DNA from: Bacillota bacterium
GTDB taxonomy: Bacteria; Bacillota; Clostridia; Christensenellales; SZUA-584
Assembly (NCBI GenBank): GCA_023436115.1
Contig: JAEZKQ010000008.1
Span: 95,772 to 159,771, forward strand
Direction: 5' to 3'
DNA length: 64,000 nucleotides
Shown here: positions 41,141 to 50,135 of the stretch, one piece after another
Numbering within the stretch: the stretch's first letter is position 1
Layout: every line of letters starts with the position of its first letter
Made by a program: the position numbers and the translations under genes
Notes under the pieces: generated by a model
The model's input: the letters and a program-made list of their open reading frames with translations, nothing else
What the model was told of the DNA's origin: nothing
The model's database searches: none

Positions 41141-43480
41141 TCAATATCCCTGTTCTCGGCTGATGATCTCACCGGTTAATGCATTGATCGTCAGAATGCT
41201 GATGTTTTTTTGCGGCTCTATCGGAGCCCCGTCCTCGTAGAAGACTTCTTTGCCAAAATCCATGTCGGCAATGAAATCCCATACGGGCGTTGATTTATAG
41301 CTGGTCATATTCTCGTCTTCAGGAATGGGCATCAGATTCAGCTCGATTCTTTTGACGTTCAAAGCGATATCTAAGTCTGCGGGCAGCATTTCGTCCGGAT
41401 GCTTCCATACGGTCGGATTGCTCCAATAATCTTGGAAAATATCCTGAATGTCTTCAAAGTCCATCAAAGACGCATCGCTTTGGATGTCTTCAATATATTT
41501 CGTATGATTAAGCCACGAATACCAGAGAAGCCCGTCACTATCAATGATAATACTCATACTTTCAGGTGCAATGGTTTTATCGAATTCGATACCTTCACCG
41601 GAGGTGTATAAACTGGCGACGGGTTTAACGGGCATGCCTTGGTAACACCTCGCAAACTGGAACATATAGGACTGCGGCGCCGTATCCTTTGTGTAGCCTT
41701 CGTACGCATGGAGCCGATAGCCGATGGAGGATTCGTACAGCGCCATAGTGGTATCCGCTCCGTCAAATTCGCGAACCAGCTTTTCCGCCATGGCTTTGGC
41801 TTCCTCATATGACATGTCAATACGCGGTGCATCCACGCCGGTATACGGCTCATAACTACTGTAGCCTTGGGCATAATTCGAGTTGCTGAATACGAGCTGG
41901 GTGTTGGTTCCGTCGAATGACTGATAGAAATTGATCATTGCCGCTGCGTCTTTGTCCATATGGCACCGTAAATACGTGATGGTGCTGTAGCGCGAATTGT
42001 CTGTTGTCTCCGAAAGCTTGCCGTCATAGGGCTTCTCCTCGGCAAGGGTTTTCGCTTTTTCTCGGTCTTCCTCCAACATGCTGATATGGTCGCTCAATGT
42101 CGATTTCTCATAGGGCTCAAGGCTGGCATTCGACAGATACCCCTTTAGCTTGGGAATAATCACGTCATACTCTTCCTTGGTCATATAGTGGGCGTAGCTC
42201 ATAAAATACAGCGGTTTATTATCCGTCAGTCTTTTTGTAATGGCATCAAATTGCTCAACCGACAGATTAAGCGGCTTTAAGCGCACAGTGGGATACTGGC
42301 CGTCTTCGGGCGCAAAAACGTCTGCATCGACATTGATGGTGAGATTGTCATTTGGATTGATGACGGCATTCATATGCGTTTTTGCAGCAGGTTCGGTGAT
42401 GCTTATCATTGGGAGAGCAGGCTGGCAGGCCGTGGTAAAGCATGTGACCGCCAATATCACCGCCAGCAGCGCGCTTAACACTGTTGCGCTGCGCCCGCTG
42501 CGTCCTCTCATGAATATGCCGCGTACGCGCCGCTCGGCCACCTTGCGCATATTCTCCTGTGCCATACCCAGCACGAGCTGTCTGTGTATTGGCTGCGCGA
42601 ACAGCTTTACGATCAGTGAGGCATAGCGGTTGCGCTGTCCGGTATCTAACCTTTTCACCACCGCGCCGTCACATGCTGTTTCCATATCCAGCCTTATCTG
42701 ACGCAATGCCAACCACACGATCGGGTTGAACCAATAGACCGCATTGAGCGCCGACAGAGCGAGGCAGACAATATGGTCGCCGCGTTTGTAATGCATGAGC
42801 TCATGACGCAGCGCAAATCTGACCTGCTCATCGTCCATCGCCACCAGCGCATCGATGGGCATCAGCACCGTACGGGGGAACAACAGCGCTGGCGTTCCGT
42901 ATTCATATTGGCAGACCAGCCGCAGCCTTGCACGGATGCCCAGCTCGGCTTTGACCTGCTCAAACAGCGAGAGCAGCCTTTCGGTGGGCGGTGCGGCTTT
43001 TTTGTCAATTTTTCTGCGCAGCTTGCCATACACAGCGATCAGATAAAGCAGGCAGATACCCGTTCCCGACAGCCAGACGGTAAGCAGTATGTCCGACAGT
43101 GTGGGCACAGCCGGCTGCGCGGAAGGTGTGGCCATAACGGGGGTAACCGCTTCATCAGAAACCGTGTTGGTGCTGGGCACTTGAGACAGTGTGAATGATG
43201 AACCAACAGAATTTGTCTGCGGCAGTACGGCTGATTCTGCCTGCGGCTGAACATCGGCTGACGTTTCGAACTTCGGCAGCGCTGGAGCTGTGAACACGTG
43301 GTATGAGCTTTCAATGGTGACTGGCAGCATGAGCCGCAGTATGAGGACAAACCAGACCGCATAATGCAAAAATGGTGACATTTTGTTTTTCAGCGTTGTT
43401 TTTAAAAGCACTGTTATTACGAAGATGACAGCTGAATAGACGGTGATTTCCAACAGTAAACTCAGTATCTGCATAATCAA
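41141..43480 (-). CDS. BlaR1-type M56 membrane metalloprotease, second copy
   Basis: The 779-residue protein has N-terminal membrane helices, a Pro/Ala/Thr-rich loop (about 70-130), and the zinc motif LRHELMHYKRGD (HELMH 226-230). Its last helix, at about 333-352, ends in TACQPALP. The external region of about 420 residues parallels that of the protein encoded at 18340-20745. It has the same DVFAPEDGQYP-type opening, a helical insert near SLEPYEKSTL, STPVWDFIADM, and the ending ILTINALTGEIISREQGY (matched by SYLTINAIDGSII in the other). No penicillin-binding motifs are seen. It is cotranscribed with the blaI-like gene 9 bp upstream. Confidence 0.85.
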   Translation of the reverse strand: MIMQILSLLLEITVYSAVIFVITVLLKTTLKNKMSPFLHYAVWFVLILRLMLPVTIESSYHVFTAPALPKFETSADVQPQAESAVLPQTNSVGSSFTLSQVPSTNTVSDEAVTPVMATPSAQPAVPTLSDILLTVWLSGTGICLLYLIAVYGKLRRKIDKKAAPPTERLLSLFEQVKAELGIRARLRLVCQYEYGTPALLFPRTVLMPIDALVAMDDEQVRFALRHELMHYKRGDHIVCLALSALNAVYWFNPIVWLALRQIRLDMETACDGAVVKRLDTGQRNRYASLIVKLFAQPIHRQLVLGMAQENMRKVAERRVRGIFMRGRSGRSATVLSALLAVILAVTCFTTACQPALPMISITEPAAKTHMNAVINPNDNLTINVDADVFAPEDGQYPTVRLKPLNLSVEQFDAITKRLTDNKPLYFMSYAHYMTKEEYDVIIPKLKGYLSNASLEPYEKSTLSDHISMLEEDREKAKTLAEEKPYDGKLSETTDNSRYSTITYLRCHMDKDAAAMINFYQSFDGTNTQLVFSNSNYAQGYSSYEPYTGVDAPRIDMSYEEAKAMAEKLVREFDGADTTMALYESSIGYRLHAYEGYTKDTAPQSYMFQFARCYQGMPVKPVASLYTSGEGIEFDKTIAPESMSIIIDSDGLLWYSWLNHTKYIEDIQSDASLMDFEDIQDIFQDYWSNPTVWKHPDEMLPADLDIALNVKRIELNLMPIPEDENMTSYKSTPVWDFIADMDFGKEVFYEDGAPIEPQKNISILTINALTGEIISREQGY

Positions 43481-43489
43481 ACACTCCTT

Positions 43490-43870
43490 TTATTCTTTGT
43501 CTTGGCCTCCCAGCCTTATAATTAGCTCCTGCAGTTCGTCTCTGTCCTTTTCGCTCAGGCCGCTCTTTTGTATCATGCTCGCCAGCAGCAGACGGGTGCT
43601 GTCTGCGGTCATCTTGGAGAGTAAGGCGTTGCTTTCACCTTCGATACAGTCTTCACGTGCTGCAAGCGGGTAATAGCTGCGGTTGCCGCTGATGGTATCA
43701 AAGCCGATCAGTTTTTTGTCTGTCATGCGCTTTAAATAGGTCAAATAACTGCTGCGGTTCCAATCCACAACGCTGGCTGTTGCGTCCATGATTTGTGACA
43801 GGAACATGGGACTATTGTGCCAAAGAGCCTCCATGAGAATCCATTCATGACGTGATAACGATTCTTTCAT
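43490..43870 (-). CDS. BlaI/MecI family transcriptional repressor, second copy
   Basis: The 126-residue protein has the BlaI winged helix with SRHEWILMEALWHNSP, NRSSYLTYLKRMTDKKLIGF and the wing RSYYPLAAREDCIE. The C-terminal helices ending ELQELIIRLGGQDKE serve dimerisation. AGGGAGGAAG precedes the ATG. A strong palindrome 37 to 68 bp upstream is its likely operator. It is only distantly similar to the repressor at 17958-18338, so the two systems probably respond to different cues. Confidence 0.9.
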   Translation of the reverse strand: MKESLSRHEWILMEALWHNSPMFLSQIMDATASVVDWNRSSYLTYLKRMTDKKLIGFDTISGNRSYYPLAAREDCIEGESNALLSKMTADSTRLLLASMIQKSGLSEKDRDELQELIIRLGGQDKE

Positions 43871-43906
43871 GACTTCCTCCCTGTATGGTACATGTTGATA
43901 CTATTG

Positions 43907-43938
43907 ATATTACATCTACAATTGTAGACTGGTAATAT
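43907..43938 (-). promoter_or_regulatory. BlaI-type operator
   Basis: TCTACAATTGTAGA (43915-43928) is a perfect 14-bp palindrome containing the TACA/TGTA core of BlaI/MecI operators. It is flanked by ATATTAC (43907-43913) and GTAATAT (43932-43938). It overlaps the expected promoter of the minus-strand blaI-blaR1-like operon. Confidence 0.75.
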
Positions 43939-44035
43939 TTATTTGTCAATACCCCTAACGACAGATAATAAAAAATTTTTCATAAGGGTTGTCACTTCTA
44001 TCTGTTTTGAAGCTGGGAAACGCACTTTAAGCCAT

Positions 44036-44065
44036 ACACGCATAACTAAAAAAATGCATATGATA
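44036..44065 (+). promoter_or_regulatory. Candidate sigma-K promoter for dpaAB
   Basis: CATATGATA (44057-44065) fits the sigma-K -10 consensus CATANNNTA, with an AC pair 17-19 bp upstream for the -35. In Bacillus the dipicolinate synthase operon is transcribed by sigma-K in the mother cell, so this placement is sensible. The motif is weakly specific. Confidence 0.4.
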
Positions 44066-44103
44066 CCACGTATGCATGACATGGAAAGCGAAGGGTTAGG
44101 CCT

Positions 44104-44928
44104 ATGAAGCGTATTTTGATTATCGGGGGAGACAGGCGGCAGTTTGTATTGGGCGATATGTTAAAACGCAAGAAGCATCATGTGTGCCTTGTGGGTTTTG
44201 CCAAGCTGGGGGCAGCAGATGAAGAGATGGATGCGCCGGACTATGTGATTTTGCCGGTACCGTACCGCAATCCTGACGGCACCATCAAAACGCCGTATTC
44301 TGATCAGACACTGACGCTGGAATCCGTTGTCCGCCGTTATCCGAACAGTGCGTACGTGCTGGGCGGTTGCGATCAAGCGGCCAAAGCGGTGGTGGATGGT
44401 GCAGGTATACGTTGTTTTGATCTGCTGGCCGACGAGGCGTTTCTTGTTCGTAACGCACTGCTGACCGCTCAGGCTGCTGTCTGTGCTTATGAAAAGGCGT
44501 CTGAGAACGCGCTCTGTGACACAAACTGTGTGGTGGTGGGATACGGACGTATATCAAAATTTCTCTGCCGTCTGCTTAAGGCATACGGTGCATCCGTGAC
44601 AGCTACTGCGCGCAAAAGCAGCGATTTGGCGCTGATCCAAGCAGAGAGTATGCTGGCTGTTAAAACCAGCGATATTCAGCAGGTCTTAAGCATTGCGGAC
44701 GTGATATTCAACACGGTGCCTGTCCATGTTTTCGGAGAGGCGGAGCTGTGCACGATGAAGCAGGGGGCTATGTACATAGAACTGGCATCTCCGCCGTATG
44801 GCGTTGATTTAAAGCTGGCAGAAAGATATCAAGTCAATGTGCGCCTTGAGCAGAACCTTCCCGGACGATATTTCCCCGTTTCCGCCGCGAGAGCCATACT
44901 GCATGCACTTGAAAGAGAGGAACTTTAG
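44104..44928 (+). CDS. dpaA: Dipicolinate synthase subunit A
   Basis: The 274-residue protein is the dehydrogenase subunit that, with DpaB, forms dipicolinate for the spore core in the mother cell. ILIIGGDRRQFVLGDMLKRK opens a first nucleotide-binding-like domain, and CVVVGYGRISKFLCRLLKAYG is the NAD(P) Rossmann motif. VIFNTVPVHVFGE and YIELASPPYGVD are typical of SpoVFA. AAGGGTTAGG precedes the ATG. DpaB begins 4 bp downstream. The pair alone is a strong mark of an endospore former. Confidence 0.95.
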   Translation: MKRILIIGGDRRQFVLGDMLKRKKHHVCLVGFAKLGAADEEMDAPDYVILPVPYRNPDGTIKTPYSDQTLTLESVVRRYPNSAYVLGGCDQAAKAVVDGAGIRCFDLLADEAFLVRNALLTAQAAVCAYEKASENALCDTNCVVVGYGRISKFLCRLLKAYGASVTATARKSSDLALIQAESMLAVKTSDIQQVLSIADVIFNTVPVHVFGEAELCTMKQGAMYIELASPPYGVDLKLAERYQVNVRLEQNLPGRYFPVSAARAILHALEREEL

Positions 44929-44931
44929 TTT

Positions 44932-45519
44932 ATGGAACTGGCCGGAAAAAGAATAGGATTCGCGATCACAGGATCGTTTTGTACATACAAGATAATTATG
45001 CCCGTGATAAAGTCGTTGGTAGAGACGGGCGCTGAAGTGACACCGATATTGTCTTACAATGCAGGCGGACTGGACACACGGTTCATCAAAGCCGCGGATT
45101 TTAAACGGTTCTTATCCGAGACAACAGGCAGGGAGATCATTGAAGATCTTAATCATGCGGAACCGATCGGCCCCAAAAATCTGCTCGATCTATTGATTAT
45201 CGCACCCTGCACAGGCAATACGCTTGCCAAGCTGGCGCTGGGTGTCACGGATACGCCGGTGCTGCTGGCCGCCAAAGCGCATTTGCGCAACGCATCGCCC
45301 GTACTCATCGCGGTGTCCACTAACGACGCGCTGGCCGCCAATGCGAAAAATCTGGGCTTGCTTTTGAATACGCGTCATATTTATTTTGTGCCGTACCGTC
45401 AGGACGACAACGAAAAAAAGCAAACATCCATCGTGGCGGATATGACGCTGATCGAGCGTGCGGCACAGCTGGCGCTCGAAGGCACGCAGATGCAGCCGCT
45501 TATGCTGGAACCGAATTAA
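44932..45519 (+). CDS. dpaB: Dipicolinate synthase subunit B (flavoprotein)
   Basis: The 195-residue protein is a flavoprotein of the HFCD fold, homologous to SpoVFB. KRIGFAITGSFCTYK at the start binds the flavin phosphate, DLLIIAPCTGNTLAKLALGVTDTPV is the conserved central motif, and RNASPVLIAVSTNDALAANAKN follows (quoted in parts: VLIAVSTNDALAANAKN). It completes dipicolinate synthase with DpaA. AGAGAGGAAC at the end of dpaA is its ribosome-binding site. No aspartate-pathway genes (asd, dapA) follow, unlike in Bacillus. Confidence 0.95.
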   Translation: MELAGKRIGFAITGSFCTYKIIMPVIKSLVETGAEVTPILSYNAGGLDTRFIKAADFKRFLSETTGREIIEDLNHAEPIGPKNLLDLLIIAPCTGNTLAKLALGVTDTPVLLAAKAHLRNASPVLIAVSTNDALAANAKNLGLLLNTRHIYFVPYRQDDNEKKQTSIVADMTLIERAAQLALEGTQMQPLMLEPN

Positions 45520-45585
45520 AAACTGTTTATAATCTGGGCTCTTTGTGCGGATAATATCTTATATTATCAAGTAAGAGGGGCCGCA

Positions 45586-46263
45586 ATGCATAACACCAAT
45601 GAGGAAACGCCGCAGAACAACGAAAACATTAAAGTGGGCGCAGAAATAAAAGAATATGGCATGCCGCTCACGCAATCGCCCATACATGTTGTGAGTATTA
45701 TCGGGCAGATCGAAGGACACATGAATCTGCCTCCGCAGAATAAGACCACGAAGTATGAGCATATATTGCCGCAGCTCGTGCTGATTGAACAGGACCCGGC
45801 AGTACGCGGCTTTATGCTGTTGATCAACACGGTCGGGGGCGACGTGGAAGCGGGGCTTGCGCTAGCTGAAATGATGGCGGGCATGAGCAAGCCAAGCGTT
45901 TCGCTGGTGCTGGGCGGCGGGCATAGCATCGGCATAACGCTGGCCTGTTCCGCAAGCTATTCTTTTGTGTCGCCCTCTGCAAGCATGACGATCCATCCCA
46001 TCCGCATGACCGGCGTGATCATCGGCGTACCTCAAACGTTTGATTTCTTTAATAAGATGCAGCAGCGCATCGTCAATTTTGTCTGCGCACATTCCAAAAT
46101 CAGCGAAATGGAATACCGCCGGCTCATGATGCTCACGGGCGAGATGGCAAATGATGTGGGCACAGTGCTGGTAGGCAAAGAGGCGGTGGAGTGCGGCATC
46201 ATCGACGAAGTCGGAACGTTCGCGGCCGCCTCGGCCAAGATACGCGAGCTCGCGGGGGTGTAG
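45586..46263 (+). CDS. TepA-like ClpP-family protease
   Basis: The 225-residue protein has the ClpP/crotonase fold of translocation-enhancing protein TepA. INTVGGDVEAGLALAEM, LVLGGGHSIGITLACSAS with the nucleophile Ser in GGHSIG, and MTIHPIRMTG with the catalytic His are present. In Bacillus tepA (ymfB) lies upstream of spoIIIE, exactly as here. It probably degrades signal peptides or small membrane-associated peptides. GAGGGG precedes the ATG. No signal peptide is present. Confidence 0.9.
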   Translation: MHNTNEETPQNNENIKVGAEIKEYGMPLTQSPIHVVSIIGQIEGHMNLPPQNKTTKYEHILPQLVLIEQDPAVRGFMLLINTVGGDVEAGLALAEMMAGMSKPSVSLVLGGGHSIGITLACSASYSFVSPSASMTIHPIRMTGVIIGVPQTFDFFNKMQQRIVNFVCAHSKISEMEYRRLMMLTGEMANDVGTVLVGKEAVECGIIDEVGTFAAASAKIRELAGV

Positions 46264-46399
46264 AGACTGGCTCGCTTTTTCCGTGAGCAAGCCTTGATAT
46301 ATCGTTCTTATTCCAATCCGCAGAAAGTCACAGACATTCTTGAAGCATGCACATGGCTGGAAAATGTAAGTGTATTATCCGTATAAAAGAAAGGCTGTG

Positions 46400-46458
46400 T
46401 TGCACCAAGCCACAAGTGATTGTATAATTTCCTCGGTATGATATAATACTTACCGAGG
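46400..46458 (+). promoter_or_regulatory. Promoter with overlapping palindrome upstream of ftsK
   Basis: TTGCAC (46400-46405) and TATAAT (46423-46428) are 17 bp apart. Just downstream CCTCGGTA (46431-46438) and TACCGAGG (46451-46458) form an eight-pair inverted repeat whose right arm contains part of the GAGGTG ribosome-binding site and whose loop holds a second TATAAT (46442-46447). Confidence 0.55.
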
Positions 46459-46466
46459 TGAAGCAC

Positions 46467-48830
46467 ATGCCGAAAGGCAAAAAAAAGAAAACCACAGTAA
46501 AACAAGAGACAAGACACCTTGGAGAAGTGACCGGCATCATATTTATCGCGTTCGGCATTTTCCTCGGCGTTTGTGTGTTTATCAAGACAAACACCGGGCT
46601 GCTCGGAGGCGCGTTTCGCGACGTGCTTTTGGGCCTTTTTGGTGTTTTTACTTATTTCATTCCTTTTTTATTTGCCGTGATCGGCGTACTTATCATCGCG
46701 GCGCGCAGCAAACATGTCAACAAGGGAAAGACGGCGCTTGTCGCGCTGCTGATTTTTGCGATATTTTCTCTGGTGCATACCTTTTTGCTCAACAAGCTCG
46801 ATTTGAGCAGCGGCTTTTTTTCATATGTGGGCGAATCCTATCGTATGGGCGTGACGGGCGCGGGTTCGGGCGCTCTGGGATGTTTGCTGGTGTATCCCTG
46901 CCAGCTGCTGCTGGGTAACGTGGGCTGTATCATACTGTTTATTACGCTTGCACTCATCAGCGTGCTGGTGCTCACCAATCTATCCATCAAGAAGATGAGC
47001 CAGGATGTGGCGCGTGTGAGCAAGCAGACGGTGCAAAGAGCGCGCGTCTCGGCAGAGGAGAGAAAACAGCGCCGCTTGTATATTGAAGACTTGCGTGACG
47101 ACATGCCGCCCGAAGAGCCCGATGGGCCGGATGAGCCAGAGCTACTGGGCCAAAAAAGCTTCCGCCATAGAAGCAAACAGTCTATGTCTTATTTCGACGA
47201 CGAAACCTACGTGGATGTGCCCAAAAAAGCGGCAGATCTGCCGATGCCCGAAGAAGACCAGCCGGTCGAGCCGCGCGGGCTGATCATTGAATCGTTTGAG
47301 ACGTTTGACCATAAAAAGCAAGAAGAGCATGAAGAAACGGTGGAGACGCAAGCCTCGCATACAACGCCTCGTCCGCGTCCCAAACCGCATAAATCTTATG
47401 CCGTTCCGCCTATTTCACTGCTCACCAAGGTGGCCGAAAAGAGCAAGACCACGAGCATGGAGGAGCAGCGCAAGAACGCGCAGATTATTGAGGAAACGCT
47501 GGCGAACTTCGGCGTGGAGGCCGAGGTCGTTCATATCGTGAAAGGTCCGGTGGTCACGCGGTACGAGCTGCGTCCGGCGTCGGGTGTGCGCGTGAAGCGC
47601 ATCAAGGAGCTGGAGAGCGATATATCCATGAACTTAGCGGCACGGGCGGTTAAGATTGAAGCGCCTATACCCGGCAAGGCCGCTGTGGGTATCGAAGTAC
47701 CCAACTCCAATGTGACGTTCGTGCATCTGCGGCCGCTGCTTGAAGCGGATGAATTCAAGAACTCGCCCTCTGCGCTCACGTTTGCGCTGGGCAAGGATAT
47801 TTCGGGTAAGAATTATTATGTGGACATTACGAAAATGCCGCACATACTGATTGCCGGCGAGACCGGCGCGGGCAAGAGCGTTTGCATCAACTCGCTGATC
47901 ACGAGCCTGCTTTTCCGGGCCACGCCGGACGAACTCAAAATGGTCATGATCGACCCAAAGGTCGTTGAGCTGTCGGTGTTCAAGAACATACCGCATCTGT
48001 TGGTGCCGGTGGTGACTGAGCCCAAGAAAGCGGCCAGCGCTCTGAACTGGGCAGTCAGTGAGATGACGTCGCGCTATAAGCTGTTTGCCGAAAAGGGCGC
48101 ACGCGATATCACGCGCTTTAACGCCATTGCCGACGAGGAGACCGGGACTCTGCCCCGCATCGTCGTTATCATCGATGAACTCGCCGAGCTTATGATGGCC
48201 GCGCCGCGCGAGGTGGAGGATGCCATCTGCCGCATTGCACAGCTGGGGCGTGCTGCGGGCATCCATCTGATCGTGGCGACGCAGCGTCCGTCCGTGAACG
48301 TTATCACAGGCATTATCAAAGCAAACATCTCCTCGCGTATTGCGTTTAAGGTGAATTCGGGCGTGGATTCGCGTACGATACTCGATCAGAACGGCGCAGA
48401 GAAGCTGCTGGGCAACGGCGATATGCTCTATCACCCCACAGGCGCGCCGCATCCCATACGTTTGCAGGGCTGCTACGTGTCTGACAACGACATCGAAGCG
48501 GTAACTGAATATGTATCTAAAGGTACAGAAACGCAGGAGTTCGATGAAGAGATCATGTCGGATATCTATGCGGGCGGAGAAGAAAAAGAAGCGGACGGGG
48601 ATGCCGATGAGCTGCTCCCCAAGGCCGTTGCGATTGTGCTGGAATACGGACAAGCGTCCATATCGATGATACAGCGCCGTCTGCGCGTGGGTTATGCGCG
48701 TGCTGCCCGTCTCGTGGACGAGATGGAACAACGCAAGCTCGTGAGCCCCTTCGAAGGCAGCAAAGCACGGCGCGTGCTTATTACCTGGGACATATATGAC
48801 GAATTGTTTGGACCGAGAGAGGAAAGCTAA
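46467..48830 (+). CDS. ftsK: DNA translocase FtsK/SpoIIIE
   Basis: The 787-residue protein has four membrane helices (about 18-175), a charged Pro-rich linker to about 310, and the motor domain. IAGETGAGKSVCINSL (Walker A, about 461-472), VVIIDELAELMM (Walker B) and VATQRPSVNVITG are conserved. The C-terminal winged-helix gamma domain contains SISMIQRRLRVGYARAARLVDEME, cited in part as QRRLRVGYARAARLVDEME, which reads oriented DNA sequences. It pumps chromosome into the forespore or clears the septum. The ATG at 46467 follows GAGGTG by six bases. Confidence 0.95.
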   Translation: MPKGKKKKTTVKQETRHLGEVTGIIFIAFGIFLGVCVFIKTNTGLLGGAFRDVLLGLFGVFTYFIPFLFAVIGVLIIAARSKHVNKGKTALVALLIFAIFSLVHTFLLNKLDLSSGFFSYVGESYRMGVTGAGSGALGCLLVYPCQLLLGNVGCIILFITLALISVLVLTNLSIKKMSQDVARVSKQTVQRARVSAEERKQRRLYIEDLRDDMPPEEPDGPDEPELLGQKSFRHRSKQSMSYFDDETYVDVPKKAADLPMPEEDQPVEPRGLIIESFETFDHKKQEEHEETVETQASHTTPRPRPKPHKSYAVPPISLLTKVAEKSKTTSMEEQRKNAQIIEETLANFGVEAEVVHIVKGPVVTRYELRPASGVRVKRIKELESDISMNLAARAVKIEAPIPGKAAVGIEVPNSNVTFVHLRPLLEADEFKNSPSALTFALGKDISGKNYYVDITKMPHILIAGETGAGKSVCINSLITSLLFRATPDELKMVMIDPKVVELSVFKNIPHLLVPVVTEPKKAASALNWAVSEMTSRYKLFAEKGARDITRFNAIADEETGTLPRIVVIIDELAELMMAAPREVEDAICRIAQLGRAAGIHLIVATQRPSVNVITGIIKANISSRIAFKVNSGVDSRTILDQNGAEKLLGNGDMLYHPTGAPHPIRLQGCYVSDNDIEAVTEYVSKGTETQEFDEEIMSDIYAGGEEKEADGDADELLPKAVAIVLEYGQASISMIQRRLRVGYARAARLVDEMEQRKLVSPFEGSKARRVLITWDIYDELFGPREES

Positions 48831-50135
48831 ATGGAGAACCTTTACATATACGTGGTGTCGCTGGGCTGTGACAAAAACCGCGTGGACACCGAACACATGC
48901 TGGGCATATTGTCGGGCAGCAATGCGGCCATCGTGGACGCACCCGAAGATGCCGACGTGATTATCGTAAACACCTGCGGTTTTATTGATGAAGCCAAACG
49001 CGAATCCATCGATGTGATACTTGAGATGGCGCGGTATAAGCAGAGCGGCGTGCAGGCGCTTATCGTGACGGGCTGTCTGGCACAGCGTTACGCGGACGAA
49101 CTGGCCATTGATCTGCCTGAGGTGGATGCCTTTCTGGGCGTCAATGCGTACAGCAATCTGCTGGAAGCCATACGCATGGTGCTGGAGGGCAAGAAATATG
49201 TGTGCTGTGAGCGTCTTGATGACGAGCTGGAAGGCCGCGTGCTGACCACAGGCTCTCATTTGGCTTATGTACGCATCGCGGACGGCTGCTCCAACCAATG
49301 CAGTTACTGTGCGATTCCGCGTATACGCGGCCCATTGAAAAGCCGGAGTATGGAAAGCGTACTGCGTGAAATTGCCGACCTGCGCGCGAGCGGCGTATCC
49401 GAGGTGATACTCGTGGCACAGGATACCACGCGCTATGGCGAAGACTTGGGACGGCGGATGCTGCCTGAGCTGATTGACAAAGCCGCGCCGCTTATGGGCG
49501 ACGGCTGGCTGCGCGTGCTTTATTGTTATCCCGAAGGCATCACGGATGAGCTGATTGACACCATGCTGCGGCACGACAACGTCTGCCGCTATATCGATAT
49601 ACCCATGCAGCATTTTTCGGACGATGTGTTAAAGCGCATGAACCGGCGGCATTCGCGCGAAGCATCGGTGGCGCTGTGCAAAAAGCTGCACAATCTGGGG
49701 TTTACGCTGCGCACGTCGCTGATCGTCGGTTTTCCGGGAGAGACGGACGACGATCTGGATATACTGCTGGAGAGTATGGAAGAGGTACGCTTTGAGCGGC
49801 TGGGTGTGTTCCGGTATTCTCCCGAGGAAGGCACGCCTGCCGAGAAGATGAAGGGACAGGTGAGCGAGGAAGCCAAAATGCTGCGCTATGAAAAGGTGAT
49901 GGCGCTGCAGGCGGGCATATCGGCCGAATACGGACAGGCACTGATCGGCCAAACAGTGCACGTGATCGTTGACGGCCGTGAAGAGACGGGTCTGTTGGTC
50001 GGCCGCACGATGGGGCAGGCGCCTCAGGCAGACGGCATGACGCTGATATCGACAAAAAAAGACTTGACGCCGGGGACTTTTCATGATGTGCTAATAACGG
50101 ATGCCAATGATTATGACCTGTTAGGAGAAGTTTGA
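48831..50135 (+). CDS. rimO: Ribosomal protein S12 methylthiotransferase
   Basis: The 434-residue radical-SAM enzyme adds a methylthio group to the conserved Asp of ribosomal protein S12. The N-terminal MTTase domain has SLGCDKNRVD, NTCGFIDEAK and TGCLAQRY, whose Cys residues bind the auxiliary cluster. The radical-SAM motif is DGCSNQCSYCAIPRIRG, and a TRAM domain closes the protein. SLGCDKNRVD distinguishes RimO from MiaB. Its ATG lies directly after the ftsK stop codon, within one operon continuing to pgsA. Confidence 0.95.
   Translation: MENLYIYVVSLGCDKNRVDTEHMLGILSGSNAAIVDAPEDADVIIVNTCGFIDEAKRESIDVILEMARYKQSGVQALIVTGCLAQRYADELAIDLPEVDAFLGVNAYSNLLEAIRMVLEGKKYVCCERLDDELEGRVLTTGSHLAYVRIADGCSNQCSYCAIPRIRGPLKSRSMESVLREIADLRASGVSEVILVAQDTTRYGEDLGRRMLPELIDKAAPLMGDGWLRVLYCYPEGITDELIDTMLRHDNVCRYIDIPMQHFSDDVLKRMNRRHSREASVALCKKLHNLGFTLRTSLIVGFPGETDDDLDILLESMEEVRFERLGVFRYSPEEGTPAEKMKGQVSEEAKMLRYEKVMALQAGISAEYGQALIGQTVHVIVDGREETGLLVGRTMGQAPQADGMTLISTKKDLTPGTFHDVLITDANDYDLLGEV

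Noticed and set aside
47634..49613. Open minus-strand frame of 659 codons opposite ftsK and rimO
   Set aside because: It mirrors the codon structure of two certain genes on the other strand, is rich in His/Arg/Gln as expected for an antisense frame of this composition, and has no family motif.
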